This document shows, piece after piece, positions 1 to 9,399 of a stretch of 55,204 bases of DNA. Both the position numbers and the translations under genes were made by a program. The notes beneath the pieces are model-generated. The model made no database searches. It saw only the letters and a program-made list of their open reading frames with translations, and was not told where the DNA came from. The DNA comes from Sinomicrobium pectinilyticum (lineage in GTDB: Bacteria > Bacteroidota > Bacteroidia > Flavobacteriales > Flavobacteriaceae): contig NZ_RJTM01000005.1 in NCBI RefSeq assembly GCF_003725735.1, positions 1 to 55,204 on the forward strand. The letters are read 5' to 3'. Numbering within the stretch: position 1 is the stretch's first letter; each line of letters opens with the position of its first letter.

Positions 1-967
1 TGTCAGCGTGATACCTTTTAACGAAATCGGTGAAGCGGAGGGTTGTACCGGGATCGGTTTTACCACGGAAACCCTTCCGACCGTCCCTGGCTGTACTACT
101 ATAACAGGCCCGTCTGACGGTGCCACCGATGTAGCCATAAATACCAACATATCCTGGAACACCATTGCTGATGCCGACGGGTATTACATTTCAATAGGTA
201 CCGCTGCCGGGGGAGCGGATATCGTCGACCATCAGCAGGTGTCCGGGAATACATATAGTTTGAGTTTCGGACTGGAAGAGAACACCACTTATCACGTCCG
301 CGTAGTGCCATACAACACCCAGGGAAATGCTACCGGCTGTACCGAAACCAGTTTTACTACGGAAACTTTAGCGACACCCCCTAATTGTACCGTTATAACA
401 AGCCCGACTGATGGCGCCTCCGATATAGCCACAGATACAGATATAGCCTGGAACACCGTTGCTGATGCCGATGGGTATTATATTTCAATAGGTACCGCTG
501 CCGGGGGGGCGGATATCATCGACCGTCAGCAGGTGTCCGGGAATTCTTTTAATCTTCATTCCGGACTGGACGAAAATACCACCTACTATGTGGCGGTCAC
601 ACCCTATAATATACAGGGAAGTGCTTCCGGATGTATGGAGATCAGTTTCACGACCGGGACGGGGGTAGATATTAATAAAACAAAATACGGCTTTTCTCCC
701 AATGGTGACGGGATTAACGATTTCTGGGAAATAGAAGGTATAGAAAACTATCCCGACAACACGGTTTCCGTGTACAACAGGTGGGGGGATGTGGTGTTTC
801 GTATGGATAATTATGACAACCATTCCAGAGTATTTACGGGAGTTGCCAATAAACTCACCGGATTAGGTGGCGGCAGGTTGCCTTCGGGGACCTACTTCTT
901 TGATGTGCTCCTCCGGAAGGGGAATGATCTGAAAAAAGTAAAAGGATTTTTGGTTTTAAGACGTTAA
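1..967 (+). CDS. Secreted Fn3-repeat protein with T9SS type B C-terminal domain (5' partial)
   Basis: This is the 3' end of a larger secreted protein. The frame is open to the left edge (first full codon at base 2), and the residues before the first possible start still match the internal repeat, so the true start lies outside the window. Two fibronectin-type-III-like units of 98 residues (294 bp) are visible, each with the WNT(I/V)ADADGYYISIGTAAGG core and a VxPYNxQGxAxGC end, and part of an earlier unit precedes them. The last ~95 residues begin SPNGDGINDFWEI, contain YNRWGDVVF, and end in a short basic tail. This is the gliding-motility/CHU_C type B sorting domain read by the type IX secretion system. 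The PorP/SprF gene starts one base after the stop, as is typical for type B cargo. Likely exported and cell-surface or secreted; ligand unknown. Confidence 0.9.
   Translation, partial: VSVIPFNEIGEAEGCTGIGFTTETLPTVPGCTTITGPSDGATDVAINTNISWNTIADADGYYISIGTAAGGADIVDHQQVSGNTYSLSFGLEENTTYHVRVVPYNTQGNATGCTETSFTTETLATPPNCTVITSPTDGASDIATDTDIAWNTVADADGYYISIGTAAGGADIIDRQQVSGNSFNLHSGLDENTTYYVAVTPYNIQGSASGCMEISFTTGTGVDINKTKYGFSPNGDGINDFWEIEGIENYPDNTVSVYNRWGDVVFRMDNYDNHSRVFTGVANKLTGLGGGRLPSGTYFFDVLLRKGNDLKKVKGFLVLRR
88..675 (+). repeat. Tandem 294-bp Fn3-unit repeat, two copies
   Basis: Two in-frame units start near 88 and 382. The DNA is almost identical across the core (roughly 160-240 compared with 454-534), and many synonymous positions are also shared. 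This points to recent duplication or gene conversion rather than ancient Fn3 divergence. The edges diverge more. Confidence 0.8.
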
Positions 968-968
968 G

Positions 969-1886
969 ATGAAGAGTAGAAAGAGATATAGATTGATGTT
1001 GCTTATGGTGCTGTTGGGATCGTACTTTGTTTTTGGTCAGCAAACCGCTTTATTTCCCGAATATAATTACAATCCTTTTATCATTAACCCCGCTTATACG
1101 GGAATGGCTTCGGGTGCGGAGGCAACGCTCAGCCATTACGGATATATCAACAGTGTGGAAGGAAGCCCGAAAAGTTTCTCCCTGAGTGCTCATTCGCCTG
1201 TATCCCGGGGAAAAATGGGACTGGGTGCCGCGATTTCCCGCGACAGGATCGGGGTCACCACAAATACCCATGCCTTTGCAGCATACTCCTATAAAATATT
1301 TTTCGATTATAAAAATGATCGGCCAGACTGGCAGATCTACAATCAGAATGTGCTTTCGTTCGGGCTGACCGCCGGGGTGCACCAGTTCAACGATAACCTG
1401 CTGGAACTCGGTATCGTGGACGACCCTGAGTTTTCTGAAAATATCAATGCGACCATACCTGTGGTAGGGGTCGGTTTTTTATATAATTGTGCCGATTTTT
1501 ATGCGGGGGTTTCAGCCCCGAATATTTTAGGAGATAAACTGGCTTCGAGAGATGACCTGAACCTGTCCAATCCCGTCTACGGGTATTTCGGGTACCGCTT
1601 TTTTGCAAACCGGTTCAACGAGATCGTGATAAAACCCAATATGTTATTGAAGTACGAAGATGGGGCCCCCGTGCAAATAGATGTGAATCTTGCCACAAGT
1701 TTCGGGAATAAATTTGAGGTCGGGGCCGGCTACCGCAGCAGTTCTTCCGTGAATTTCCTGGCCGGGATCTATCTGTTCCGGTATTTCAGGCTTATTTATC
1801 ACTATAATCTAGGGCTGAAAAACACTGTATTAGGGAACATTCATGGTATTGTGCTGTCATACTCTTTCGGCAGTGAGTATTTTTAA
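969..1886 (+). CDS. PorP/SprF family type IX secretion membrane protein
   Basis: A 305-aa protein with an N-terminal signal peptide (basic MKSRKRYR, hydrophobic LMLLMVLLGSYFVFG, then Gln-Gln). It has the family hallmark NPFIINPAYTGMASG shortly after the signal and ends as a beta-barrel-like protein with alternating hydrophobic strands. PorP/SprF proteins are outer-membrane components of T9SS, and many paralogues sit directly behind a type B cargo gene and are thought to help anchor or export it. The gene starts one base after the stop of the Fn3 cargo gene, so the two are probably co-transcribed. Length is normal for the family. It is probably the dedicated partner of the upstream cargo rather than the core PorP, which is inferred from position only. 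Confidence 0.9.
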   Translation: MKSRKRYRLMLLMVLLGSYFVFGQQTALFPEYNYNPFIINPAYTGMASGAEATLSHYGYINSVEGSPKSFSLSAHSPVSRGKMGLGAAISRDRIGVTTNTHAFAAYSYKIFFDYKNDRPDWQIYNQNVLSFGLTAGVHQFNDNLLELGIVDDPEFSENINATIPVVGVGFLYNCADFYAGVSAPNILGDKLASRDDLNLSNPVYGYFGYRFFANRFNEIVIKPNMLLKYEDGAPVQIDVNLATSFGNKFEVGAGYRSSSSVNFLAGIYLFRYFRLIYHYNLGLKNTVLGNIHGIVLSYSFGSEYF

Positions 1887-1942
1887 TAAGAAGAAAATAA
1901 GGGAAAATGAAACTGATGTATTCAGAATAATTATGAACACAT

Positions 1943-2482
1943 ATGAAATCAACCGCTAAAACATTGCTGTTACTCTTCACAGGATTAATTTTTCTTTCCT
2001 GTCACCAGACCTCACCCCGGGAAGATTTGGAAATCACTGTTTTAAATGCCAATCTGGTGACAAGCAGGTACATACCTTCATTCTTTGAGGAACTCCGGGA
2101 ACTGGAAAAACAGGGCCGTATTACCGTATTTAAAAATGGTGAAATGAAAAAGGGTACCGCTGTGGAATATATTATGCAAAACACAATAGCCCCTGTTGAC
2201 GAATCCATAAAGAAAGTCGAAGAATTAAAACTGAAAGATGACACTGAAGACCTGATCGCCGCTTCCCGGGAGGTATTGCAGTACGGTAAGGAAATTTTTG
2301 AAAACGAATACAGGAATATTGCAGAGATGCTGGATGCAAACAGGTCACAGGCAGAAATAGACTCGGCCATTCACAAATTGTTTAAGGACCACGACCGGGA
2401 GATGGAAAAGAAACTCAGGCACCTGAACCAACTGGCCGTTCCTTATGCAAAGAAGCACGATATCCCGTTGAATTTCAGATAA
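1943..2482 (+). CDS. Small predicted lipoprotein, unknown function
   Basis: A 179-aa protein with a lipoprotein signal: basic start, hydrophobic [13 protein letters not shown], with Cys at about residue 20 in an L-S-C lipobox. The mature part is predicted to be mostly helical and highly charged ([22 protein letters not shown]; later repeated E/K-rich helices). No enzymatic motif was recognised. The gene overlaps the 3' end of the convergent RND pump gene by 8 bp and lies 56 bp after the PorP gene, so it may be the last gene of the secretion cluster or an independent unit. Probably attached to the periplasmic face of a membrane. I do not recognise the family. Confidence 0.75.
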   Translation: MKSTAKTLLLLFTGLIFLSCHQTSPREDLEITVLNANLVTSRYIPSFFEELRELEKQGRITVFKNGEMKKGTAVEYIMQNTIAPVDESIKKVEELKLKDDTEDLIAASREVLQYGKEIFENEYRNIAEMLDANRSQAEIDSAIHKLFKDHDREMEKKLRHLNQLAVPYAKKHDIPLNFR

Positions 2483-5400
2483 ATTTCCTTTTTTTGACAA
2501 TTATACGAAGGTCTTCCTGGGCCAGGTAAAGACAGGGAACAATAACCAGGATGATAGAAGTGGCGAATACAATCCCGAAACCTAATGAAATAGCCATCGG
2601 GATGAGGTAAAATGCCTGTGAAGAAGTTTCCAGGATAATCGGTGTAAGCCCCCCGAAAGTAGTTAAAGTGGTCAGCATGATAGGGCGGAACCGCCGTATC
2701 CCCGCTTCGTGAATGGCTTCGTAGGCCGATTGGTCCTTTCGTATTCCATTGGCGTAATCGATCATGATAAGGGAGTCATTGACCACAACACCGGCCAGCG
2801 CTATCATGCCCATTAAACTGACCAGTGAGAGGTCGTAACCGAGAATAATATGGCCGATCACAGCGCCAACTATTCCGAACGGAATTGCCGAAAGCACAAT
2901 AAAGGGTTGAATATAATTGTTGAACGCCAGGGCCAGCAATGCATAAATAAGCATAAGAGCCATGGAGAAGGTCCCCCACAGGGAATTTGTCGATTCCCGC
3001 ATATCGGCCTGGCTTCCTTCAAAGGTCCATGTAAGCCCCGGGTAATCGGCCCGTAACTGCGGAAGTACTTCTTTCTGTATAGCGGCGAGGACCCGGCTAA
3101 CGGCATTGGCCGGTTCGGCATCCATTCCCACATTTACCACCCTTCTTCCGTCCCGTCTGTTAATGGAAGTAAATGCTTCTTTTTCTTCTACTTCCACCAC
3201 ATCCAGCAGGGGAACCTCCACGCTATCCGGTGTCCGGATAAGGAAATTTTCCAGGTTTCGTATGTCCTTGCGTTCTTCCAGCGGCAGCTTTACCCGTATT
3301 TCCACTTCGTTATTGCCCCGCAGCTGCCGCATGGCGAGCGCACCGAAAAAAGCGTCCCTCACCTGCCTGCCCACCTCGGATGAGGTTAATCCCAGGTTTC
3401 TTCCCTGCGGAAGGAGCTTGAAGTCGTACTGCATTTTACCCTTATCATAATTGTCGCTCACATCACGGGTATTTTCAAAAGTTTCCATGCGTTCCACAAA
3501 AGCCCGGCTTGCCTTTTCGAGGACTGAAATATCCGTATGGCTCAGATCCACGCTGATATCCTGGCGCGCACCGCCGGGTCCGCGTTCGGCTTCGAAAGTA
3601 ATCTGGTCTACACCGCGTATGTCACCAATATTATCACGCCAGATGGCAATAAGCTCTGCTGCGGTCATATCGCGTTCATCCGGCGGGCGCATCACGATTT
3701 CCACATCGATGAAATTCTGTCCGCGGACATTGGTTTTTATGCCTTGTGCCACTTTGTACAGATCGTTTTCCGAAAACATTTTGCGGGTGGCTTCGGTGAC
3801 TTCTTCGGCTACCTCCGCAGCCTGGTCGGGCGTGGTCCCTACCGGGAGCCTGATCCCCGCTTCAATTTCGTCGGCAGCGATTTCGGGCATTAAGATCATT
3901 CCCATATGGTCACTGTAACCAAAGCTTCCCACGATGAGCAGCAAGGCTACTGCAGCTGTCAGCGTGATGTAACGGAACCGGAGGCATTTATCCAGAAAGG
4001 GACGATAATATTTCTGGATGATACGATCGAATCTCCTGGCGAACCTGTCCTGCGCACTTTCGAGTTTAAGCAGAATACCTTTTTTCCTTTTCTTCCTGAT
4101 ATGTCCCAGGTGGGATGGCAAAATAAACAGGGCTTCTATCAGGGAGATCAATAAGATAACAATGACCACGGCCGGAAGGGGCCACCAGAATTTACCGGTC
4201 TCCCCGGGAATGAGCAACAGCGGTATAAAAGCAATAACGGTAGTAAGTATACTGAATAATACCGGTCTTGACACATCCCCGGTACCTTGTATGGCGGCCT
4301 GCATGATACCCATGCCCTGCTGACGGTATTCATATACATTTTCCCCCACCACAATGGCATCGTCCACCACGATCCCCAATACTACAAGAAATCCGAACAT
4401 GGAGATCATATTGATACTTACACCTATTATCGGCAGGAGTGTTATTCCGCCGATAAAGGAGACCACCATGCCGATCATTACCCAGAAAGCAAGCCGGTAT
4501 TCCAGGAACAGGGTCAGAATGACCATGACAATAACAATAGCCATTAAACCGTTTTCGGTAAGGAGAGAAAGCCGTTCGCGATAGTCCTCGGCCCGGTTGC
4601 TGTCAATACGATACTGAACGCCGGGAGGTAGCTGCAAGTCGTTCAAAATGTTTTTCACCAGTTTTTCAATGTCAAGCGGCGATTGATTTCCAACCCTGAA
4701 AATCTCCATATTTACAGCTGCTTTTTGATTGAACTGGCCGTGAAACCCGGTTTCTTCAAATCCATCGGTAATGATAGCTATGTCCCTTAATTTAACCTGT
4801 GCTCCTGTAGGGGAGGAGGCAATGGTGATATTGCCGAATTCTTCCGCCCACTGCTTGCGTTCCTTCAGCCTGAGGAGGATCTCTCCGGAACTGGTTTCTA
4901 CTGCCCCGGCCGGAATATCCCTGCTGGATTGTTCGATAATATCGGCAACCTGCCCCAGTGTCAGCTGGTACTGGCGCAGATTGTAATGCGGAATTTCTAT
5001 ACGGGTTTCATAATCCGGAACGTTGTCTAAAGTGACCTGCGTAATTTCGGGCTGACTTAAAAATTGGTTTCGCAGATGTTCGGCCAGTTTACGGAGGGTC
5101 CAGATATCGGCATCCCCGTATAAGGAGACCTGCATCACATCGCGCTGACGGTCTTGTAAGACTACTTCGGGCTCTTCGATATCATCCGGAAATGTCCGTA
5201 TGCGGTTCACGGCCTGGTCGATATCCTGAAATGTTTTCATCCGGTTGGTCCCTGCCACAAGTTCGATAGTTACGGTTCCCGAACCTTCCTCCGCCGTAGA
5301 TACGATTTCTTTGATACCCTGCACTCCCCTGATGGATTCTTCCACCGGTAACAGTATGCCTTGTTCCACTTCTTCGGGTGCGGCACCGGGATAAACAACA

Positions 5401-5576
5401 CTGACCTCAACAAAATCCAGTTGAAACTGTGGGAAGACCTCTTTTTGTATGGAAAACATGGTATAAATGCCGCCGCCTACCAGTAAAAACATCAGCAAAT
5501 TTGCAGCAATAGAGTGCCGTGCCATATAAGCGATAATGCCATTGCTTTTGTGTTTATGAAGGTGTTGCTCTTCCAC
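2475..5576 (-). CDS. RND efflux transporter permease (AcrB/HAE-like)
   Basis: A 1033-aa inner-membrane proton antiporter, the pump of a tripartite efflux system. It has the RND architecture: a first TM near residues 15-35, a large periplasmic loop with [21 protein letters not shown], a TM cluster, and the same pattern duplicated in the second half. The proton-relay aspartate pair is present in TM4 ([14 protein letters not shown]). The equivalent of AcrB Lys940 in TM10 is not Lys ([14 protein letters not shown]), a pattern I associate with the more divergent bacterial RND branch. The start is a GTG codon followed by EEQHLH. It is the last gene of a minus-strand operon, 21 bp after the adaptor gene. 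The substrate cannot be read from sequence. It could export drugs, detergents or lipids. A heavy-metal (CzcA) role seems less likely. Confidence 0.93.
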   Translation of the reverse strand: MEEQHLHKHKSNGIIAYMARHSIAANLLMFLLVGGGIYTMFSIQKEVFPQFQLDFVEVSVVYPGAAPEEVEQGILLPVEESIRGVQGIKEIVSTAEEGSGTVTIELVAGTNRMKTFQDIDQAVNRIRTFPDDIEEPEVVLQDRQRDVMQVSLYGDADIWTLRKLAEHLRNQFLSQPEITQVTLDNVPDYETRIEIPHYNLRQYQLTLGQVADIIEQSSRDIPAGAVETSSGEILLRLKERKQWAEEFGNITIASSPTGAQVKLRDIAIITDGFEETGFHGQFNQKAAVNMEIFRVGNQSPLDIEKLVKNILNDLQLPPGVQYRIDSNRAEDYRERLSLLTENGLMAIVIVMVILTLFLEYRLAFWVMIGMVVSFIGGITLLPIIGVSINMISMFGFLVVLGIVVDDAIVVGENVYEYRQQGMGIMQAAIQGTGDVSRPVLFSILTTVIAFIPLLLIPGETGKFWWPLPAVVIVILLISLIEALFILPSHLGHIRKKRKKGILLKLESAQDRFARRFDRIIQKYYRPFLDKCLRFRYITLTAAVALLLIVGSFGYSDHMGMILMPEIAADEIEAGIRLPVGTTPDQAAEVAEEVTEATRKMFSENDLYKVAQGIKTNVRGQNFIDVEIVMRPPDERDMTAAELIAIWRDNIGDIRGVDQITFEAERGPGGARQDISVDLSHTDISVLEKASRAFVERMETFENTRDVSDNYDKGKMQYDFKLLPQGRNLGLTSSEVGRQVRDAFFGALAMRQLRGNNEVEIRVKLPLEERKDIRNLENFLIRTPDSVEVPLLDVVEVEEKEAFTSINRRDGRRVVNVGMDAEPANAVSRVLAAIQKEVLPQLRADYPGLTWTFEGSQADMRESTNSLWGTFSMALMLIYALLALAFNNYIQPFIVLSAIPFGIVGAVIGHIILGYDLSLVSLMGMIALAGVVVNDSLIMIDYANGIRKDQSAYEAIHEAGIRRFRPIMLTTLTTFGGLTPIILETSSQAFYLIPMAISLGFGIVFATSIILVIVPCLYLAQEDLRIIVKKRKFI

Positions 5577-5597
5577 AGTGATCTCGTTACACTTTAT

Positions 5598-6776
5598 TTA
5601 ATCGGTGACCGAATCTTTTTCGGTTCGCAGGGGAACTCCCTCGGTTACGGTACTGATATTCGTGGTGACTATCTTTTCTCCGCCTTGTATTCCATCGGAA
5701 ATATAAACATGGTTCGCATCGATCAACCTGATATTTACCTCCCGGATTTCCAGTTTTCCGTCATGCATGACCCAGACGGTCCGGTTATTGCGCAGGTGAT
5801 TGCGATCCAGTTTTACGACCTGTTCTATTCTTTTTCCCTGGATATGGGCTTCCACAAATTCGCCTACCATGAGGGTGGGGATGTTTTCGTCCGGAGTTTC
5901 AAGGCCTAACGGATCGGGGACCTTGACCAGCAAACGTGCCAGGCGGGTTTGCTGGTCCAACGCCCCTATTTTTTTGTGCAGGTAACCTGTTCTGCTTTCG
6001 TTTTCTCCCCAGGATGTTTTGTTGCTGATCTTTACGACGGCCCCCTGTTCTTTATCTGATGAAGGGAAAGACAGCCATTTTAATTTGTTGATGGGCAGGC
6101 TCACCTCTACCCAGTAATAATCTATTCCTACGAGCCGTCCCAGATTATCGCCGGGAGTAACCTGAGAACCTGTGGTAACATTCTGTGAAATGACCTGGGC
6201 ATCGAACGGTGCACTTATGCGCGTCCGCCGTACGTTTAATGTTGCCTGGTCAGCGGCTGCCCTGGCAGCCTGGAGCTGGGCTTTTACGGCATTTAACTGG
6301 GGCTGCCGTAACACCAGCGACTTTTGTTTATCGGATAAAGAATCGGCACCGACCAGTGCAAAATCCTGTTCGGCAATATGTTGCCGGCCCATTTCTATGG
6401 TTAAATTGGTTTCTGCCTGGAGTAATTCGCTTTTGCGCAGTTCCAGTTGGTTTTCATAATCCGAGGGATCGATTTTTAACAGCAAGTGCCCCTTTTTTAC
6501 CACACCGCCCGGCACAAATGCTGCTGTACGTTGAATGACCTGTCCGTTCACCAGGGGACTCAATTGTACGTCTTCTATGGGTTGTACCGTTCCGGTAGCC
6601 ACAAATTCCGGGATAAACGAGCCTTCTTTCACGGCTTCCACACTTACCAGCATGGCCGTTTTTTTGGTGGCCGCTTCACTCTTTGCCGTAGGTTCCGTAG
6701 TAAAAATGAGGAAGACAATGGCTATCGTAACCAGCAGAATTAATGCACAAATAATCAGGATGCTCTTTTTATTCAT
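5598..6776 (-). CDS. RND efflux periplasmic adaptor (membrane fusion protein)
   Basis: A 392-aa HlyD/AcrA-type adaptor that bridges the inner-membrane pump and the outer-membrane channel. The N-terminus has a single anchor (IICALILLVTIAIVFLIFTT). A lipoyl half-motif follows (GTVQPIEDVQLSPLVNGQVIQ...GGVVKKGHLLLKID), then an alpha-helical hairpin with QLELRKSELLQAETNL and QLQAARAAADQATLNVRRTRI, then the second lipoyl half (SAPFDAQV) and beta-barrel/proximal domains. Length is normal. It sits between the TolC-like gene (11 bp upstream) and the pump gene (21 bp downstream), so it is the middle gene of a three-gene operon. There is no lipobox, so it is TM-anchored rather than lipid-anchored. Confidence 0.93.
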   Translation of the reverse strand: MNKKSILIICALILLVTIAIVFLIFTTEPTAKSEAATKKTAMLVSVEAVKEGSFIPEFVATGTVQPIEDVQLSPLVNGQVIQRTAAFVPGGVVKKGHLLLKIDPSDYENQLELRKSELLQAETNLTIEMGRQHIAEQDFALVGADSLSDKQKSLVLRQPQLNAVKAQLQAARAAADQATLNVRRTRISAPFDAQVISQNVTTGSQVTPGDNLGRLVGIDYYWVEVSLPINKLKWLSFPSSDKEQGAVVKISNKTSWGENESRTGYLHKKIGALDQQTRLARLLVKVPDPLGLETPDENIPTLMVGEFVEAHIQGKRIEQVVKLDRNHLRNNRTVWVMHDGKLEIREVNIRLIDANHVYISDGIQGGEKIVTTNISTVTEGVPLRTEKDSVTD

Positions 6777-6787
6777 AATCTTTTGGA

Positions 6788-8203
6788 CTAATTCGGACTA
6801 TCGGTATTGGCTTCGTTTTCCCGGCCGGTATTAAAACCTCCCGCCAGGGTCCGGTATAAATCGATTCGTATTTCGTATAATTCCTGTTGTGTTTCCAGCC
6901 AGTCGCGCTGTAATTGTTGTTGTTGCTCCAGGGCCAGTAGCACATCGAGGTATTCCGTAAAACCGTTCAGGAATTCGATATGCAATTGCTTATTTACTTT
7001 TTCGGCCATGCTCAACCGGTTTTCCAGGACGTCCAGGCGTTTGAACTGGTTTTCTTCCCGGATCAAGGCATTTTCAACTTCCTGAAAAGCCGTAAGCACG
7101 GTTTGCCCGTATTGATAAAGTTGCTGCATTTTTACTGCTTCTGTCCTGTCTACCTCTGCCCGCAGCCTTCCCCAGTATAAGATCGGGGCCAGCAGGTTTG
7201 CCCCGAGTGTATATGCCCAGCCCGAAAATAGCTGGCGGTATTCATTGGATCGTGCCTGCATGGAGAGGTTTAATGACAGCCGGGGAAACTTATTCCGGAC
7301 GACTGCGGCCATATCGCGATCGGCGGCGAGCAATAAATTATACTCACGTTGCAGGTCCGGCCGCCTTCTGATAAGTTCCAGGGGGAGCCCGGTGACGGGA
7401 AGATCGGGGAGGTCGGGCAATGAATCCCGCAATTCCGTAGTAAAATCCTGGGGGGATACCCCTGTAAACACGGCGAGTTGATTCCTCAGAACATTTAAAT
7501 TGGTCTCATAAATAATGTATTGATCTTTGGCTTCTTCCAGTAACTGGCGCTGGCGCAGGATATCCACACCTTTTATTTGTCCCCCTCCGAAACGGGCCCG
7601 GATTAGTGTAATGATTTTCTGATTGGTTTCAATTTGTTGGGTAGCCAGTTTCAATTGTTTTTTAGTCGTAAGGAGTTGAAACCAGACTATTGCGATCTCG
7701 GCAGACAAGGTCATGGCTGCGGCCTGATAATCGTAATATGTGGCCTGCAACCTGAAATCTTCGGCACTCAGATCGGTCCGTATCCTTCCCCATAAATCCA
7801 CTTCATAGTCGGCCGAAAGTCCCAGTTGGGTGTTTTCCCCTCCGGCAAAATCGGGTTTCGGGCGGCTGATTGCCGTTTGTGCGTTTGCCTCGATATCCGG
7901 CAGTAAAAAAGTAGATTGTGTTTTGCGGATGGCCTCGGCTTCTTTCAGCTGATACCATATACTTGTCAGGTTCATATTATTGGCGAAGGCGCTGTCCATT
8001 AAGATATTCAATTGTTCATCCCGGAATGTTGTCCACCATTTATCTGGCATAACGGCGTAACCTGTCGATGAAAAACTTTCCGGTTTTCCTACAGGGGCCT
8101 CGATAACCTTCATTTCGGGAGAACAGCACACAAAACCCGTCACCAATAAAACGAATGCTGAAAATTTTCTCGGGGATGATATGTTTGGAGAATGTGATAT
8201 CAA
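6788..8203 (-). CDS. Outer-membrane efflux protein, TolC/NodT family lipoprotein
   Basis: A 471-aa outer-membrane channel subunit and the first gene of the efflux operon. A signal peptide ends in VTGFVCCSPE, a lipobox-like site, which fits the lipid-anchored NodT/OprM group. Two TolC-type repeats are visible: long coiled-coil helices (QLKLATQQIETNQKIITLIRA and the paired EKVNKQLHIEFLNGFTEYLDV), strands such as LSADYEVDLWGRI, and the family motif P-x-L-P-x-L...GLPLELIRRRPDLQ. The only in-frame start upstream of the signal peptide is TTG at 8203. No in-frame ATG precedes it before a stop. No regulator gene is adjacent. Confidence 0.92.
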   Translation of the reverse strand: MISHSPNISSPRKFSAFVLLVTGFVCCSPEMKVIEAPVGKPESFSSTGYAVMPDKWWTTFRDEQLNILMDSAFANNMNLTSIWYQLKEAEAIRKTQSTFLLPDIEANAQTAISRPKPDFAGGENTQLGLSADYEVDLWGRIRTDLSAEDFRLQATYYDYQAAAMTLSAEIAIVWFQLLTTKKQLKLATQQIETNQKIITLIRARFGGGQIKGVDILRQRQLLEEAKDQYIIYETNLNVLRNQLAVFTGVSPQDFTTELRDSLPDLPDLPVTGLPLELIRRRPDLQREYNLLLAADRDMAAVVRNKFPRLSLNLSMQARSNEYRQLFSGWAYTLGANLLAPILYWGRLRAEVDRTEAVKMQQLYQYGQTVLTAFQEVENALIREENQFKRLDVLENRLSMAEKVNKQLHIEFLNGFTEYLDVLLALEQQQQLQRDWLETQQELYEIRIDLYRTLAGGFNTGRENEANTDSPN

Positions 8204-8621
8204 TGGACAGGTATATTAAGGAAATGTTCCGAAATTAAAACAGGTCTTTTAAAAGTAGAGTTTTTTGCTTAGTTGACCAAATATCAATGAGATAAGGTGG
8301 AAACTCTTCACCGGTTTTAAAACGCCTGTTACATAACCGGATTTATGGTGCTTTAGAGATAGGACTACCAAATATGCATAACCGGTCAGGAAAGATAGGA
8401 ACGTTTTTATACCCGAATAATCACGTATTGCCGGTTTCGGTGAGATTTAAGTACTGGATTTTCAGATCTGTAGTGATTTAAGCAGACAAAACAAAAAGTG
8501 GCAGAATAGAATTAAGAAAACACGAGGTAATACTGTTAAAATGGTCATATTTTTTATAATTTTTAAAGTCACTATTTTATTTTTTCCTATCTTGAAGGTA
8601 CCGGCAATCATGTTAAGTATA

Positions 8622-8788
8622 TTAGAGCATGTTTAAAAAGAATTCAATTGGCTAAAAAAATGCCCTTTTTGCCCCATATTTGTCTTTTTCTCGCCTCATA
8701 GCTACGGCTATGCGGCTCAAAAAAGCCTTCATATGGAACAAAAATCATCATTTTTCGCTACAATCAATTCTTTTTAAACAAGCTCTAA
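8622..8788. repeat. 167-bp imperfect palindromic (MITE/REP-like) element
   Basis: The ends are inverted copies: TTAGAGCATGTTTAAAAAG at the left and the reverse complement of TTAGAGCTTGTTTAAAAAG at the right. Complementarity continues inward with mismatches to a central hairpin, CATAGC-TACG-GCTATG (8697-8712). The whole element could fold into one long stem. It has no coding potential. Shape and placement suggest a non-autonomous palindromic repeat, but no transposase or second copy is visible here. Confidence 0.7.
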
Positions 8789-8894
8789 GAAAATTAGGTG
8801 TTGTTGATGATTGCCGAAAGAACCGGAGATCGTGAATTTTATGCTCCGGGGTACCGGAAGATCCGGAAAGTTTTAGCTTCCCGGAAGTGTGGTA

Positions 8895-8929
8895 CCCGTT
8901 CCATCAATGAAATAATCTGATGGAACGGG
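8895..8929. repeat. Perfect 12-bp inverted repeat hairpin
   Basis: CCCGTTCCATCA at 8895-8906 is exactly complementary to 8918-8929, with an 11-nt A/T-rich loop. No T-run follows on either strand, so it is not a standard intrinsic terminator. It may be an RNA stem or a protein-binding palindrome. Confidence 0.6.
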
Positions 8930-9399
8930 AGATGCAGGCCGGTCAAGGCAGGAAGTTTTCCCCGAAGCTGGGAGATAAACGAAAATTTGTTGAATTCACC
9001 TGTGCCCCGAAACGGGAAGGCCGCAATACCATTCCTCTCGGGATGACCGATAATTTTTTTAATTAGGAATGTAAACCATATGCTGTTTATGGTACCGGAA
9101 TGCCATGATTCCCGAAGGCTAAAAACGCGGAAGGAATTTCAGGCAATAGTTCATAAACAGTTCTGCAGAAGGATATACGACTCCTTGTTTAACACTGGCA
9201 GAGAAAGGGAACGGAGGAGAGAAAGAGTCTGGGACTTATCCTGTGAAGAGGGAGGGCCTGTGTTTTCTTATTTGGAAGAATAATTTTTTCTTCCGTTCTT
9301 CTTTCATTATCGGTATAGGACAAAGCCCTGTAACGGGAACTTCTCTCCCGGATTTTTCGGTCATAAACCTTTTAACACATTTGTTTAAATACCTGACCT

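Larger units (their letters stand above)
8204..9399. other. 1.2-kb region without a convincing gene
   Basis: The region separates the divergent efflux and PDH operons. Short open frames (48 aa at 8920-9066 and 67 aa at 9080-9283) have no recognisable domain or coding signature. It does contain a 167-bp imperfect palindrome (8622-8788) and a perfect 12-bp-stem hairpin (8895-8929), listed separately. A GATATTTG box read leftward near 8278-8285 is one base off the Bacteroidetes -7 consensus and could serve the efflux operon. Near 9378-9385, CACATTTG is a one-mismatch -7 candidate for aceE. Neither has a clear -33 TTG. Confidence 0.6.

Noticed and set aside
8920-9066. A 48-aa plus-strand open frame
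   Set aside because: It begins within the right arm of a perfect hairpin, and the peptide has no hydrophobic or domain pattern.
9080-9283. A 67-aa plus-strand open frame
   Set aside because: It is Arg/Glu-rich with no family resemblance and lies in a region with no coding signal; kept as non-coding.
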